Both the position numbers and the translations under genes were made by a program. The notes under the pieces are model-generated. The model did no database searches. It saw nothing but the letters and a program-made list of their open reading frames with translations, and was not told the DNA's origin. This document shows positions 1-5,300 of a stretch of DNA of 5,300 nt, piece after piece (the first letter of the stretch is position 1; every line of letters starts with the position of its first letter). Origin of the DNA: Actinomycetota bacterium (GTDB taxonomy: Bacteria > Actinomycetota > Actinomycetes > Nanopelagicales > Nanopelagicaceae); contig CANLTP010000074.1 in NCBI GenBank assembly GCA_947494085.1, forward strand, positions 1 to 5,300. The letters run 5' to 3'.

Positions 1-440
<440 letters not shown>

Positions 441-447
441 TCAAATT

Positions 448-461
448 AGTCGGTAGCGACT
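448..461. repeat. Short inverted repeat between psuK and parC, possible weak terminator
   Basis: AGTCG and CGACT form a perfect 5-bp stem around a 4-base loop, 18 bp past the psuK stop codon. On the minus-strand transcript it is followed by AATTTGATATTTC, which is U-rich but not a proper U-tract. It could be a weak terminator for psuGK or a small operator for parC; the short stem makes chance quite possible. Confidence 0.3.
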
Positions 462-479
462 CGTTTTCATCAAGTTTCT

Positions 480-1373
480 TCAAATTCGATCAGTCGGCCT
501 TGCTCCGATAAGTGCAACACATTTGGCTGCAAGGTCGATTCCAGATTCCAATGCATCCATTAACTCACCATTCTTGGCCCAAACTGAAATAAATCCAGCA
601 GCAAAGGCATCGCCGGCACCTGTTGTATTCACCACAGTTGTCTTCTTCGCTTCTAATTGAACCAATTGACCGCCTCGTGTTTGTCCGAGCGCCCCATTCG
701 AACCGCGTTTGATAACAACAGTATTAACACTTTTTAACAATTCGCTCGCAGCATCAATTGGATTCTTTTTTCCAGTTAAGAATTGAGATTCCTCTTCATT
801 CAAAATAATGCAATCTACAAATGAAAGCCATTCATTTGCAGCTTTAACGCCCACTTCCATTAATACTCCAACGGTTGCTGGATCCATAATTATTCGCAGC
901 CCAGCAGCTTTAATCTTCGAGATAATTTCTAGAATTCCAGCACGGGATTGTGGATTGATTAGTGAATAAGCTGAAAGATAAACAGCACTAAATTGTGCAA
1001 GATCTGGAAGATCACTTAAACCAAGTCCTGAATTCGCCCCAGAATCCGGAAACATAGTTCGTTCGCCATCGACGCCGACAATCACAATAACCACGCCCGT
1101 GTTCATATCTGGAATTACGCTATTTGAATGCTCAACGCCGTATGCATCTAACTCTGCAAGCAGTGTCTGACCGGCCGAATCAGATCCGACTCGAGTTACT
1201 AAATAGGCAGGAGTTTTATTGTGGGAAAGCCAAGAGGCAACATTCGCAGCAGCTCCGCCACCTTGGGTTGAAATCTTGGCTCGAGTTTCTAGGCCTTCAA
1301 CTATTGGCCGATTAAGTAGAACTGTTACATCCAACATAATGTCGCCGATACATAAGATCTTGAGATCAGCCAT
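480..1373 (-). CDS. psuK: PfkB-family sugar/nucleoside kinase, probable pseudouridine kinase
   Basis: A complete 297-residue ribokinase-like (PfkB) kinase. The first PfkB signature is GGGAAANVASWLS (38-50). The second is VVNTTGAGDAFAAGF (247-261), carrying the GAGD anion hole and catalytic base Asp255. The NEEE block (192-195) matches the NxxE motif that positions Mg-ATP, and IIMDPA (161-166) is the usual mid-domain strand. The fold alone does not fix the substrate, and the N-terminal half resembles ribokinase as much as E. coli PsuK. Its place 14 bp downstream of psuG on the same strand is the reason for calling it pseudouridine kinase, which makes pseudouridine 5'-phosphate from pseudouridine and ATP in the cytoplasm. 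Start: ATG 1373-1371; only a weak AAAGAAA lies before it, so coupling to psuG translation is likely. Alternative: another nucleoside or ribose kinase. Confidence 0.85.
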   Translation of the reverse strand: MADLKILCIGDIMLDVTVLLNRPIVEGLETRAKISTQGGGAAANVASWLSHNKTPAYLVTRVGSDSAGQTLLAELDAYGVEHSNSVIPDMNTGVVIVIVGVDGERTMFPDSGANSGLGLSDLPDLAQFSAVYLSAYSLINPQSRAGILEIISKIKAAGLRIIMDPATVGVLMEVGVKAANEWLSFVDCIILNEEESQFLTGKKNPIDAASELLKSVNTVVIKRGSNGALGQTRGGQLVQLEAKKTTVVNTTGAGDAFAAGFISVWAKNGELMDALESGIDLAAKCVALIGARPTDRI

Positions 1374-1387
1374 TGCGGTTTATTTCT

Positions 1388-2272
1388 TTAAAGCGCACAG
1401 GCGATTTGTGCCGCCAACTTGGAATTTGCCTTAATAATTTCAATGTTTACTCGCAAGGATTCGCCCTTGCTTGTCGTATGGAAATGTTCTAATAAAAATG
1501 GAGTTACACCTTTTCCACTTATCTTTCCTGCTGTGGCAGCTAATAGCCCAGCTTCCAAAATTTGATCATGGAACGCTTTATCCATCTGATTAGTCACAGG
1601 GTTTGTCACAATAATTGCAGTGTCATCTGTATTTAGTCCGTGGCGCAAGCCCCAAATTTTTGCAATCTCTTCCGGGCTTTCAACCCGATGTTCAAGAGTA
1701 AAACCTGAATCAGTTAGATAGAAACCAGGGAACCTATTTGTCTGATATCCAAGGACTGGAATCGCGAGAGTTTCTAACCGCTCTAGTGTTCCAGCGACAT
1801 CCAAAATGGACTTCACACCAGCACAAACAATAATTATTTTTGTCTTAGCTAACTCAGTTAAATCAGCAGATTCATCATAAACGTGGCCGCGATGAACTCC
1901 GCCTAGACCGCCAGTTGCAAAGACATCGATACCTGCAAGATGAGCAATATGTGATGTGGCCGCAACGGTTGTGGCAGCGCTCTTGTTATCAGCACAAATC
2001 ATCGCGAGATCGCGAGTTGAGGCCTTGACAATATTTTCATCGTTAGCAATTCGAAATAGTTGTCCCTCTTCTAGACCAACAAAAATCTCGCCATCAATAA
2101 TTGCAATTGTTGCCGGAGTTGCTCCTTGTTCGCGAACAATGGCTTCTACCTCATTCGCTACTTCCAGATTTGTTGGACGAGGTAGGCCATGCGAAATAAT
2201 TGTGGATTCAAGGGCAACGATTGGGCGGCCTTGACTCTTAGCGGCGGCAACTTCCTTCGAATACTTAATCAC
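1388..2272 (-). CDS. psuG: Pseudouridine-5'-phosphate glycosidase
   Basis: A complete 294-residue PsuG (indigoidine-synthase-A-like family; E. coli YeiN is 312). It breaks the C-C glycosidic bond of pseudouridine 5'-phosphate, giving uracil and ribose 5-phosphate, with a Mn2+-dependent Schiff-base mechanism. The family blocks are present: VALESTIISHGLP (19-31) with Glu22, Lys83 in KASTRDL, FATGGLGGVHRG (118-129), Asp137 in SADL, and Lys154 in CAGVKSILD. By my alignment to E. coli, Glu22, Lys83, Asp137 and Lys154 match Glu31, Lys93, Asp149 and the Schiff-base Lys166. The C-terminal VTPFLLEHF (256-264) is also typical. Start is GTG at 2272-2270; an in-frame TAA lies three codons upstream, so it cannot extend further. 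There is no Shine-Dalgarno; a TAATGT hexamer ends 6 bp before the GTG. It is first in an operon with psuK and divergent from the phosphatase gene. Confidence 0.95.
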   Translation of the reverse strand: MIKYSKEVAAAKSQGRPIVALESTIISHGLPRPTNLEVANEVEAIVREQGATPATIAIIDGEIFVGLEEGQLFRIANDENIVKASTRDLAMICADNKSAATTVAATSHIAHLAGIDVFATGGLGGVHRGHVYDESADLTELAKTKIIIVCAGVKSILDVAGTLERLETLAIPVLGYQTNRFPGFYLTDSGFTLEHRVESPEEIAKIWGLRHGLNTDDTAIIVTNPVTNQMDKAFHDQILEAGLLAATAGKISGKGVTPFLLEHFHTTSKGESLRVNIEIIKANSKLAAQIACAL

Positions 2273-2278
2273 CTGCGC

Positions 2279-2284
2279 ACATTA
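2279..2284 (-). promoter_or_regulatory. Putative -10 element of the psuGK promoter
   Basis: On the minus strand TAATGT fits the TAnnnT actinobacterial -10 consensus and is followed by six bases (GCGCAG) and then the psuG GTG. That spacing would place the transcription start on the GTG itself. No clear -35 hexamer is seen; the upstream DNA is shared with the oppositely facing phosphatase promoter. Confidence 0.5.
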
Positions 2285-2320
2285 CATCAGGCAATTGTGT
2301 TGTGGCTAAAAAAGTTAGGG

Positions 2321-2326
2321 CAAGAT
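2321..2326 (+). promoter_or_regulatory. Putative -10 element of the phosphatase gene promoter
   Basis: CAAGAT, inside GGCAAGATA (2319-2327), ends 6 bp before the ATG at 2333, giving a probable leaderless start. AGGA at 2327-2330 is too close to the ATG (2 bp) to be a good Shine-Dalgarno. TTGTGG at 2300-2305 resembles a -35 but the 15-bp spacer is short. Only 36 bp separate it from the psuG -10 on the other strand, so the two promoters overlap. Confidence 0.5.
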
Positions 2327-2332
2327 AGGACT

Positions 2333-3436
2333 ATGGAACCTCGGAATTTAGCTGCGCTTTCGAATTCCATATTCTCATCCCTTCGAGTAACAGGTGCGGT
2401 AAATGAACTTGGGATCGCCGAGAATCTAGGGGCGCGGGAATGCCTGCTTTTAATTGATGGAATGGGCGCCGAATTAATTAGTAAATACGGTTCAGAGTTT
2501 CCTATCTTTAAAGAATTGAAATCTTTAACAAATTTGGATTCACATTTTCCTTCAACAACTGCAACGAATCTATCTTCACTCGGAACTGGCACGCTTCCCG
2601 GAATCCACGGAATGCTTGGATACACCGTTCGGGTTCCACGAAGCGGGGAGCCTGGTCGATTATTGAATTCACTTAAATGGGATGAACGTGTTGATCCGGT
2701 TATTTGGCAGAGCGTTCCGACGCTTTTTGAAAGAGCTGCGCAAGAAGGAATAACTGTTTCGCATATCGCCGCAAAGCGATATGAAGGTTCTGGATTCACT
2801 CAAGCAGCACTTCGAGGAGCGCAGTATTTGGGTGCCAATCAAATTGAAGACATTATTGCGAACACGGTTGAAGCGATGAAACCTTCATCGTCATTTTCAT
2901 ATGTATATATAAATCATTTAGATTCTGCTGGACACGATGAAGGCGTTGGCTCCGAGAAATGGCTGCTTGCACTTTCAACCGTATCTGAATTAATTACCGG
3001 CCTGCGCAATCGCCTGCCAAAGGGAACCCGGCTCTGGGTTACCGCAGACCACGGAATGATCAATGTGGGAGAGAAGTTAATTTTGGGGCAAGACAATAAG
3101 TTAATGGAAAATGTAACTCTGGTTGGCGGTGAACCAAGAGCCCGTCATATGTATCTTCGCGAAGGTGCAATTGCTGAAACCATAGCAATGTGGCGCGAAT
3201 TCTTGGGTGCAAAAGCTGATGTGTTTAGTCGTGACGAAGTTATTGCTGCAGAACTTTTCGGACCAGAAGTTTCGTTAGATAGCAGAGAACGAATGGGCGA
3301 TTTAATCGCAATTGCAAAGGGCGAGATGATTTTGGTCGATCCCTCAAGAATTAAAGAAGAGAGCAAGATGGTCGGACATCACGGTGGGCTCGAAGCAATT
3401 GAAGTAGCAATACCCTTACTTACTCATCAAAACTAG
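2333..3436 (+). CDS. Alkaline-phosphatase-superfamily phosphodiesterase / nucleotide pyrophosphatase
   Basis: A 367-residue enzyme of the type I phosphodiesterase/nucleotide pyrophosphatase (NPP) group. All two-metal-site elements can be seen: Asp42 in LLLIDGMGAE (38-47); the nucleophile segment FPSTTATNLSSLGTG (72-86), where alignment to the NPP 'T-F-P-N' motif picks Thr76 as nucleophile and Asn79 as the conserved Asn; Asp197 and His201 in HLDSAGHDEG (195-204); Asp239 and His240 in VTADHGM (236-242); and His350 in GHHGG (348-352). It is therefore probably an active Zn-dependent phosphoesterase. No signal peptide or membrane segment is visible, so it is likely cytoplasmic. The substrate cannot be told from the sequence; nucleotides or phosphodiesters are family-based guesses. 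The frame stays open upstream to 2189, but that stretch lies inside psuG and the -10 is just before 2333, so ATG 2333 is chosen. It converges on sepH with a 3-bp gap. Confidence 0.9.
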   Translation: MEPRNLAALSNSIFSSLRVTGAVNELGIAENLGARECLLLIDGMGAELISKYGSEFPIFKELKSLTNLDSHFPSTTATNLSSLGTGTLPGIHGMLGYTVRVPRSGEPGRLLNSLKWDERVDPVIWQSVPTLFERAAQEGITVSHIAAKRYEGSGFTQAALRGAQYLGANQIEDIIANTVEAMKPSSSFSYVYINHLDSAGHDEGVGSEKWLLALSTVSELITGLRNRLPKGTRLWVTADHGMINVGEKLILGQDNKLMENVTLVGGEPRARHMYLREGAIAETIAMWREFLGAKADVFSRDEVIAAELFGPEVSLDSRERMGDLIAIAKGEMILVDPSRIKEESKMVGHHGGLEAIEVAIPLLTHQN

Positions 3437-3439
3437 AAG

Positions 3440-4306
3440 TTATTCATCCTCGGTCTTTGAACCACCGAACATGATGTCATCCCATGAAGGAAGCTTTGGG
3501 CGCTTAACAACACCATCTGTAGCTGGATCAGATTCATCAACAATTTCAACATCTAATTCTTCTGCGAAATATTCTTCATCTTCACTAATGATTTCGATAA
3601 CGCTAACTTCTTCCCGAACAGCAACAAGTCTTGGTGCTGGTGGTGGAGGAGTGGTTGGTGCAAAAGGTGTTGGGTCCTGTGAATTTATAAAGCCATGAGT
3701 CGCAGTTCTTGGGCGAGATTCTTTAGCCTCGCCAGCAATCCATCTGGCCGAATCATCTTGAGCCGTGAGAATTCGATTTCCTAATTCAAAGTTCCAATTA
3801 GCTTCGGCGGTTCCATCAATATTTGGATATTGCACAACGATGTTCCAAGTGCCATCCACGTTGCGGTGGGTATTCCATTCGACAGCTTCCATGTCGACGC
3901 CATGGTTTGAAAGTTGGATAAATGTTGCTTCGTTCAAAGTTGGTGATGAAGCTTCGCGTCTTAGAAAAGACTTGAGTGCAGTCTCAATTACATAGGCCCG
4001 CTCTTGAAGAATTGGGCCAGAAAACTTTTCAATCTTTTCAAGTGACCAGTCGGTTGTTCTTGAAATTGAACCCATGCTCTCGCCGGCTCGCAGTCTTGCC
4101 TGAATTTCCTTAACACCAAAGGAAGGTCGCTCATCTATCGGAGCAACTGAAACTAATCTTGGTTGAGTTAAAGCAGTCTTTAGAGTTTCAGTAATTGGTA
4201 ATGAAAACTTTGCACCCGAAACATCAGTTAATTCGATTGCTGACCCATCGCCGGTGCGCCCAACGAGTTGAAGCTCGGCCGGCTTATTGGTCATTTCATC
4301 ACTCAC
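3440..4306 (-). CDS. sepH: Septation protein SepH (DUF3071), FtsZ-associated cell-division factor
   Basis: SepH is known from Streptomyces as a protein that binds FtsZ and promotes protofilament assembly at division septa. With the start chosen here it has 288 residues. The N-terminal DUF3071 domain runs to about residue 192 and includes ELQLVGRTGDGSAIEL (11-26) and a helix-turn-helix-like stretch (64-97) around IQARLRAGES, followed by GPILQERAYV. A proline/threonine-rich linker follows (211-225), then a very acidic segment (about 238-261), then the conserved C-terminal block KRPKLPSWDDIMFG (268-281), typical of the family. Start: the frame allows GTG 4312, GTG 4306 or ATG 4294. I chose 4306 because a -10-like CAGAGT (4319-4314) ends 7 bp before it; GTG 4312 would then lie upstream of the transcript start. 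There is no good Shine-Dalgarno for any of them. It is divergent from the inositol-phosphatase gene. Confidence 0.92.
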   Translation of the reverse strand: MSDEMTNKPAELQLVGRTGDGSAIELTDVSGAKFSLPITETLKTALTQPRLVSVAPIDERPSFGVKEIQARLRAGESMGSISRTTDWSLEKIEKFSGPILQERAYVIETALKSFLRREASSPTLNEATFIQLSNHGVDMEAVEWNTHRNVDGTWNIVVQYPNIDGTAEANWNFELGNRILTAQDDSARWIAGEAKESRPRTATHGFINSQDPTPFAPTTPPPPAPRLVAVREEVSVIEIISEDEEYFAEELDVEIVDESDPATDGVVKRPKLPSWDDIMFGGSKTEDE

Positions 4307-4313
4307 GGGCACA

Positions 4314-4319
4314 ACTCTG
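4314..4319 (-). promoter_or_regulatory. Putative -10 element of the sepH promoter
   Basis: The minus strand reads TTGTGGCAGAGT. CAGAGT keeps A2 and T6 of the -10 consensus and resembles the GTGGCAAGAT seen before rplS. It ends 7 bp before GTG 4306, supporting that start and a leaderless mRNA. No -35 is evident. Confidence 0.4.
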
Positions 4320-4356
4320 CCACAAGGGGTGAGAAAAAGTGGGTAGCAACGGGTGG

Positions 4357-4363
4357 TTAAATT
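4357..4363 (+). promoter_or_regulatory. Putative -10 element of the inositol-phosphatase gene promoter
   Basis: TTAAATT contains both TTAAAT and TAAATT, each a reasonable -10 hexamer, and ends 5 bp before the GTG at 4369. If it is the promoter, the GTG at 4339 would not be transcribed, so the downstream GTG is the likelier start. About 38 bp separate it from the sepH -10 on the other strand. Confidence 0.45.
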
Positions 4364-4368
4364 CTCCT

Positions 4369-5142
4369 GTGAAGACTGAAACTAAAGCCGAACTCCTAGA
4401 ACTAGCACTTTCAATAGCTAAATCTGCCGGAGATTTGTTAATGGCCAGGCCTGATGTTTTCGATCTCGAAACAAAGTCCACCGCGATTGATTTTGCAACC
4501 CAGATGGACATCGCAAGTGAAAAGTTGATTGTTTCTAAAATTCTAGAAACCCGCCCAGATGATGGAATTATTGGTGAAGAAGGTTCATCTATTCCATCGA
4601 AATCTGGAGTTACCTGGGTAATCGATCCACTTGATGGCACTGTGAATTATTTCTATGGAATTGCTGGCTGGAATGTCAGCATCGGCATAAAAGATAGTGA
4701 AGGTGTGCAAGTTGGCGTAGTAAATGCCCCATCGATTAATTCACTCTGGGCGGCAACAAAAGGTGGCGGCGCAACTTGCAATGGTAAAAAAATAATGTGT
4801 AACGACCCGGTAGAGTTTAATCGGGCGCTAATTGCAACTGGTTTTTCCTATGATGTTGCTGATCGAGATGCTCAAGCAAAATTAGTTTCAAAATTACTTC
4901 TTGAAATTCGCGATCTACGTCGTATTGGCGCCGGAGCTGCAGATTTATGTTTAGTAGCAACTGGTCGATTAGATGCTTTTTTCGAAAAGGGATTAAACGA
5001 ATGGGATCTGGCTGCAGGTGGATTAATCGCTACTGAAGCCGGCGCCGTGGTTACCGGGCGAAATGGCGGCCTGGCAGGCAAGGAGATGGTCATAGCAGCG
5101 GGGCCACATCTGCACGCAAGGCTCGTTAAGGAGATTGGCTGA
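4369..5142 (+). CDS. Inositol monophosphatase family protein (SuhB/ImpA-like phosphatase)
   Basis: A 257-residue Mg2+-dependent phosphatase of the IMPase/FBPase superfamily, about the usual length. The metal ligands are visible: Glu70 in IIGEEG (67-72), Asp86 and Asp89 in WVIDPLDGTVNY (83-94), and Asp213 in NEWDLAAGG (210-218). GGGATCNGK (132-140) is the usual mid-protein loop and RRIGAGAADL (184-193) the substrate-side motif (often GSAALDL in relatives). Members dephosphorylate inositol 1-phosphate, histidinol phosphate, fructose bisphosphate or PAP; the sequence does not decide which, and SuhB-type naming is plausible. Start: the frame is open from GTG 4339, but GTG 4369 is chosen because the -10-like TTAAATT ends 5 bp before it and the protein then begins 6 residues before the first family helix (AELLELAL). 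Neither start has a good Shine-Dalgarno. It is divergent from sepH and 106 bp ahead of rplS. Confidence 0.92.
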   Translation: MKTETKAELLELALSIAKSAGDLLMARPDVFDLETKSTAIDFATQMDIASEKLIVSKILETRPDDGIIGEEGSSIPSKSGVTWVIDPLDGTVNYFYGIAGWNVSIGIKDSEGVQVGVVNAPSINSLWAATKGGGATCNGKKIMCNDPVEFNRALIATGFSYDVADRDAQAKLVSKLLLEIRDLRRIGAGAADLCLVATGRLDAFFEKGLNEWDLAAGGLIATEAGAVVTGRNGGLAGKEMVIAAGPHLHARLVKEIG

Positions 5143-5159
5143 CCAGAGAGGAATTGGTC
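5141..5159. repeat. Weak inverted repeat just past the inositol-phosphatase stop
   Basis: GACCA (5141-5145) pairs with TGGTC (5155-5159), with a possible extra G-U pair inside, and a loop of about 7-9 bases. It overlaps the TGA stop codon and is not followed by a U-tract, so it is at best a poor terminator. Its right arm overlaps the possible rplS -35. Confidence 0.2.
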
Positions 5160-5183
5160 GTATAAGGGTGGCTGTGGCAAGAT
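5154..5183 (+). promoter_or_regulatory. Putative rplS promoter
   Basis: TTGGTC (5154-5159) as -35, an 18-bp spacer, and CAAGAT (5178-5183) as -10, within TGTGGCAAGATACGG. GGCAAGATACG is identical to the sequence before parC. The transcript would start near 5190 and carry a leader of about 60 bases before the rplS ATG. A second -10-like TACTAT at 5228-5233 is less likely, because it would start the RNA at about 5240, inside the Shine-Dalgarno. Confidence 0.5.
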
Positions 5184-5195
5184 ACGGGGTCTGCG

Positions 5196-5219
5196 ATGAA
5201 AATGCGCTAAAGACTTAGC
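5196..5219 (+). other. rplS leader: four-codon mini-ORF and small hairpin
   Basis: ATG AAA ATG CGC TAA (5196-5210) would encode Met-Lys-Met-Arg, beginning a few bases after the predicted transcript start. Its last codons form the left arm of a perfect 5-bp hairpin, GCTAA (5206-5210) with TTAGC (5215-5219) around AGAC. No Shine-Dalgarno precedes the mini-ORF. This could be chance; an upstream translated peptide or a ribosomal-protein leader control element are the alternatives. Confidence 0.2.
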
Positions 5220-5236
5220 CCTTGATTTACTATAGA

Positions 5237-5244
5237 AAAGGAAA
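5237..5244 (+). promoter_or_regulatory. Shine-Dalgarno of rplS
   Basis: AAAGGAAA has the AAGGA core complementary to the 16S rRNA tail, and the core ends 6 bp before ATG 5249. It is the only strong ribosome binding site in the window and fixes the rplS start; an earlier ATG at 5244 reads ATG CCA TGA and stops at once. Confidence 0.75.
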
Positions 5245-5248
5245 TGCC

Positions 5249-5300
5249 ATGAACGTGTTAGACGCGGTAGATGCCGCATCACTTCGCTCCGATGTTCCAA
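5249..5300 (+). CDS. rplS: 50S ribosomal protein L19, N-terminal fragment cut by window edge
   Basis: Seventeen codons are visible, reading [17 protein letters not shown]. This matches the start of actinobacterial L19, which typically reads like '[21 protein letters not shown]'. L19 sits at the interface of the 30S and 50S subunits. The start is set by a strong Shine-Dalgarno 6 bp upstream. The fragment is short, but the VDAASLRSD string is distinctive, so the call is fairly safe. In many bacteria rplS directly follows trmD; here the gene before it is an inositol-phosphatase family gene, and rplS appears to have its own promoter. Confidence 0.85.
   Translation, partial: [17 protein letters not shown]

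Noticed and set aside
1956..2234. 92-codon plus-strand open frame
   Set aside because: It is antisense to the conserved N-terminal third of psuG and has low-complexity Ser/Ala/Arg content typical of shadow frames.
2189..2332. 48-codon N-terminal extension of the phosphatase reading frame
   Set aside because: It overlaps psuG on the other strand, has no promoter or ribosome site before it, and the family's first strand begins after ATG 2333.
2287..2799. 170-codon open frame on the minus strand
   Set aside because: It lies antisense within the phosphatase gene, whose catalytic motifs are all intact on the plus strand; the predicted protein has no recognisable domain.
3640..3660. Short GGT/GGA-rich run that looks like a simple repeat
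   Set aside because: It encodes the proline-rich linker of SepH on the minus strand, so it is explained by coding.
4299..4640. 113-codon minus-strand open frame
   Set aside because: It is antisense to the inositol phosphatase, including its DPLDGT motif, and overlaps the sepH start region; no family resemblance.
4872..5300. 142-codon minus-strand open frame reaching the window edge
   Set aside because: It runs antisense to the inositol phosphatase C-terminus, the rplS promoter and the rplS start; its Arg/Pro/Ser-rich composition looks like a shadow.

Overview
The window most likely comes from the chromosome of an actinobacterium with a compact, modest-GC genome. SepH is an actinobacterial FtsZ-associated protein. 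The ParC-like topoisomerase A subunit and the L19 N-terminus both read like actinobacterial versions. Base composition looks mid-40s % GC by eye (not counted) and the gaps between genes are 3 to about 106 bp. Freshwater streamlined lineages such as Nanopelagicales (acI) would fit, but that placement is inference.

Layout: (1) minus strand, the first 138 codons of a type II topoisomerase A subunit (parC-like), running off the left edge. (2) A 63-bp gap, then a minus-strand psuG-psuK operon for pseudouridine breakdown, with psuG transcribed first and psuK 14 bp downstream. (3) A 60-bp divergent intergenic region, then a plus-strand alkaline-phosphatase-superfamily (nucleotide pyrophosphatase/phosphodiesterase type) enzyme. 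(4) This meets sepH, on the minus strand, tail to tail with 3 bp between the stops. (5) A second, about 62-bp divergent region, then a plus-strand inositol-monophosphatase-family gene. (6) A 106-bp gap with a probable promoter and a clear ribosome binding site, then the first 17 codons of rplS (ribosomal protein L19), running off the right edge.

How the genes work together: PsuK phosphorylates pseudouridine to pseudouridine 5'-phosphate, and PsuG splits that into uracil and ribose 5-phosphate. Both products are useful to a cell scavenging RNA breakdown products. The remaining genes are mostly housekeeping: chromosome decatenation or supercoiling (ParC), cell division (SepH), translation (L19), and two phosphoesterases of unproven substrate.

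The most notable pattern is in the promoters. The same 9-mer, GGCAAGATA, lies upstream of parC, the phosphatase gene and rplS and nowhere else in the window. The five complete or partial genes that begin a transcript upstream of rplS have a -10-like hexamer ending 5 to 7 bp before a plausible start codon and lack a good Shine-Dalgarno sequence. That suggests leaderless mRNAs. Only rplS has a clear Shine-Dalgarno and a leader. I do not see a CRISPR array, tRNA, rRNA, mobile element or an obviously new multi-gene system.
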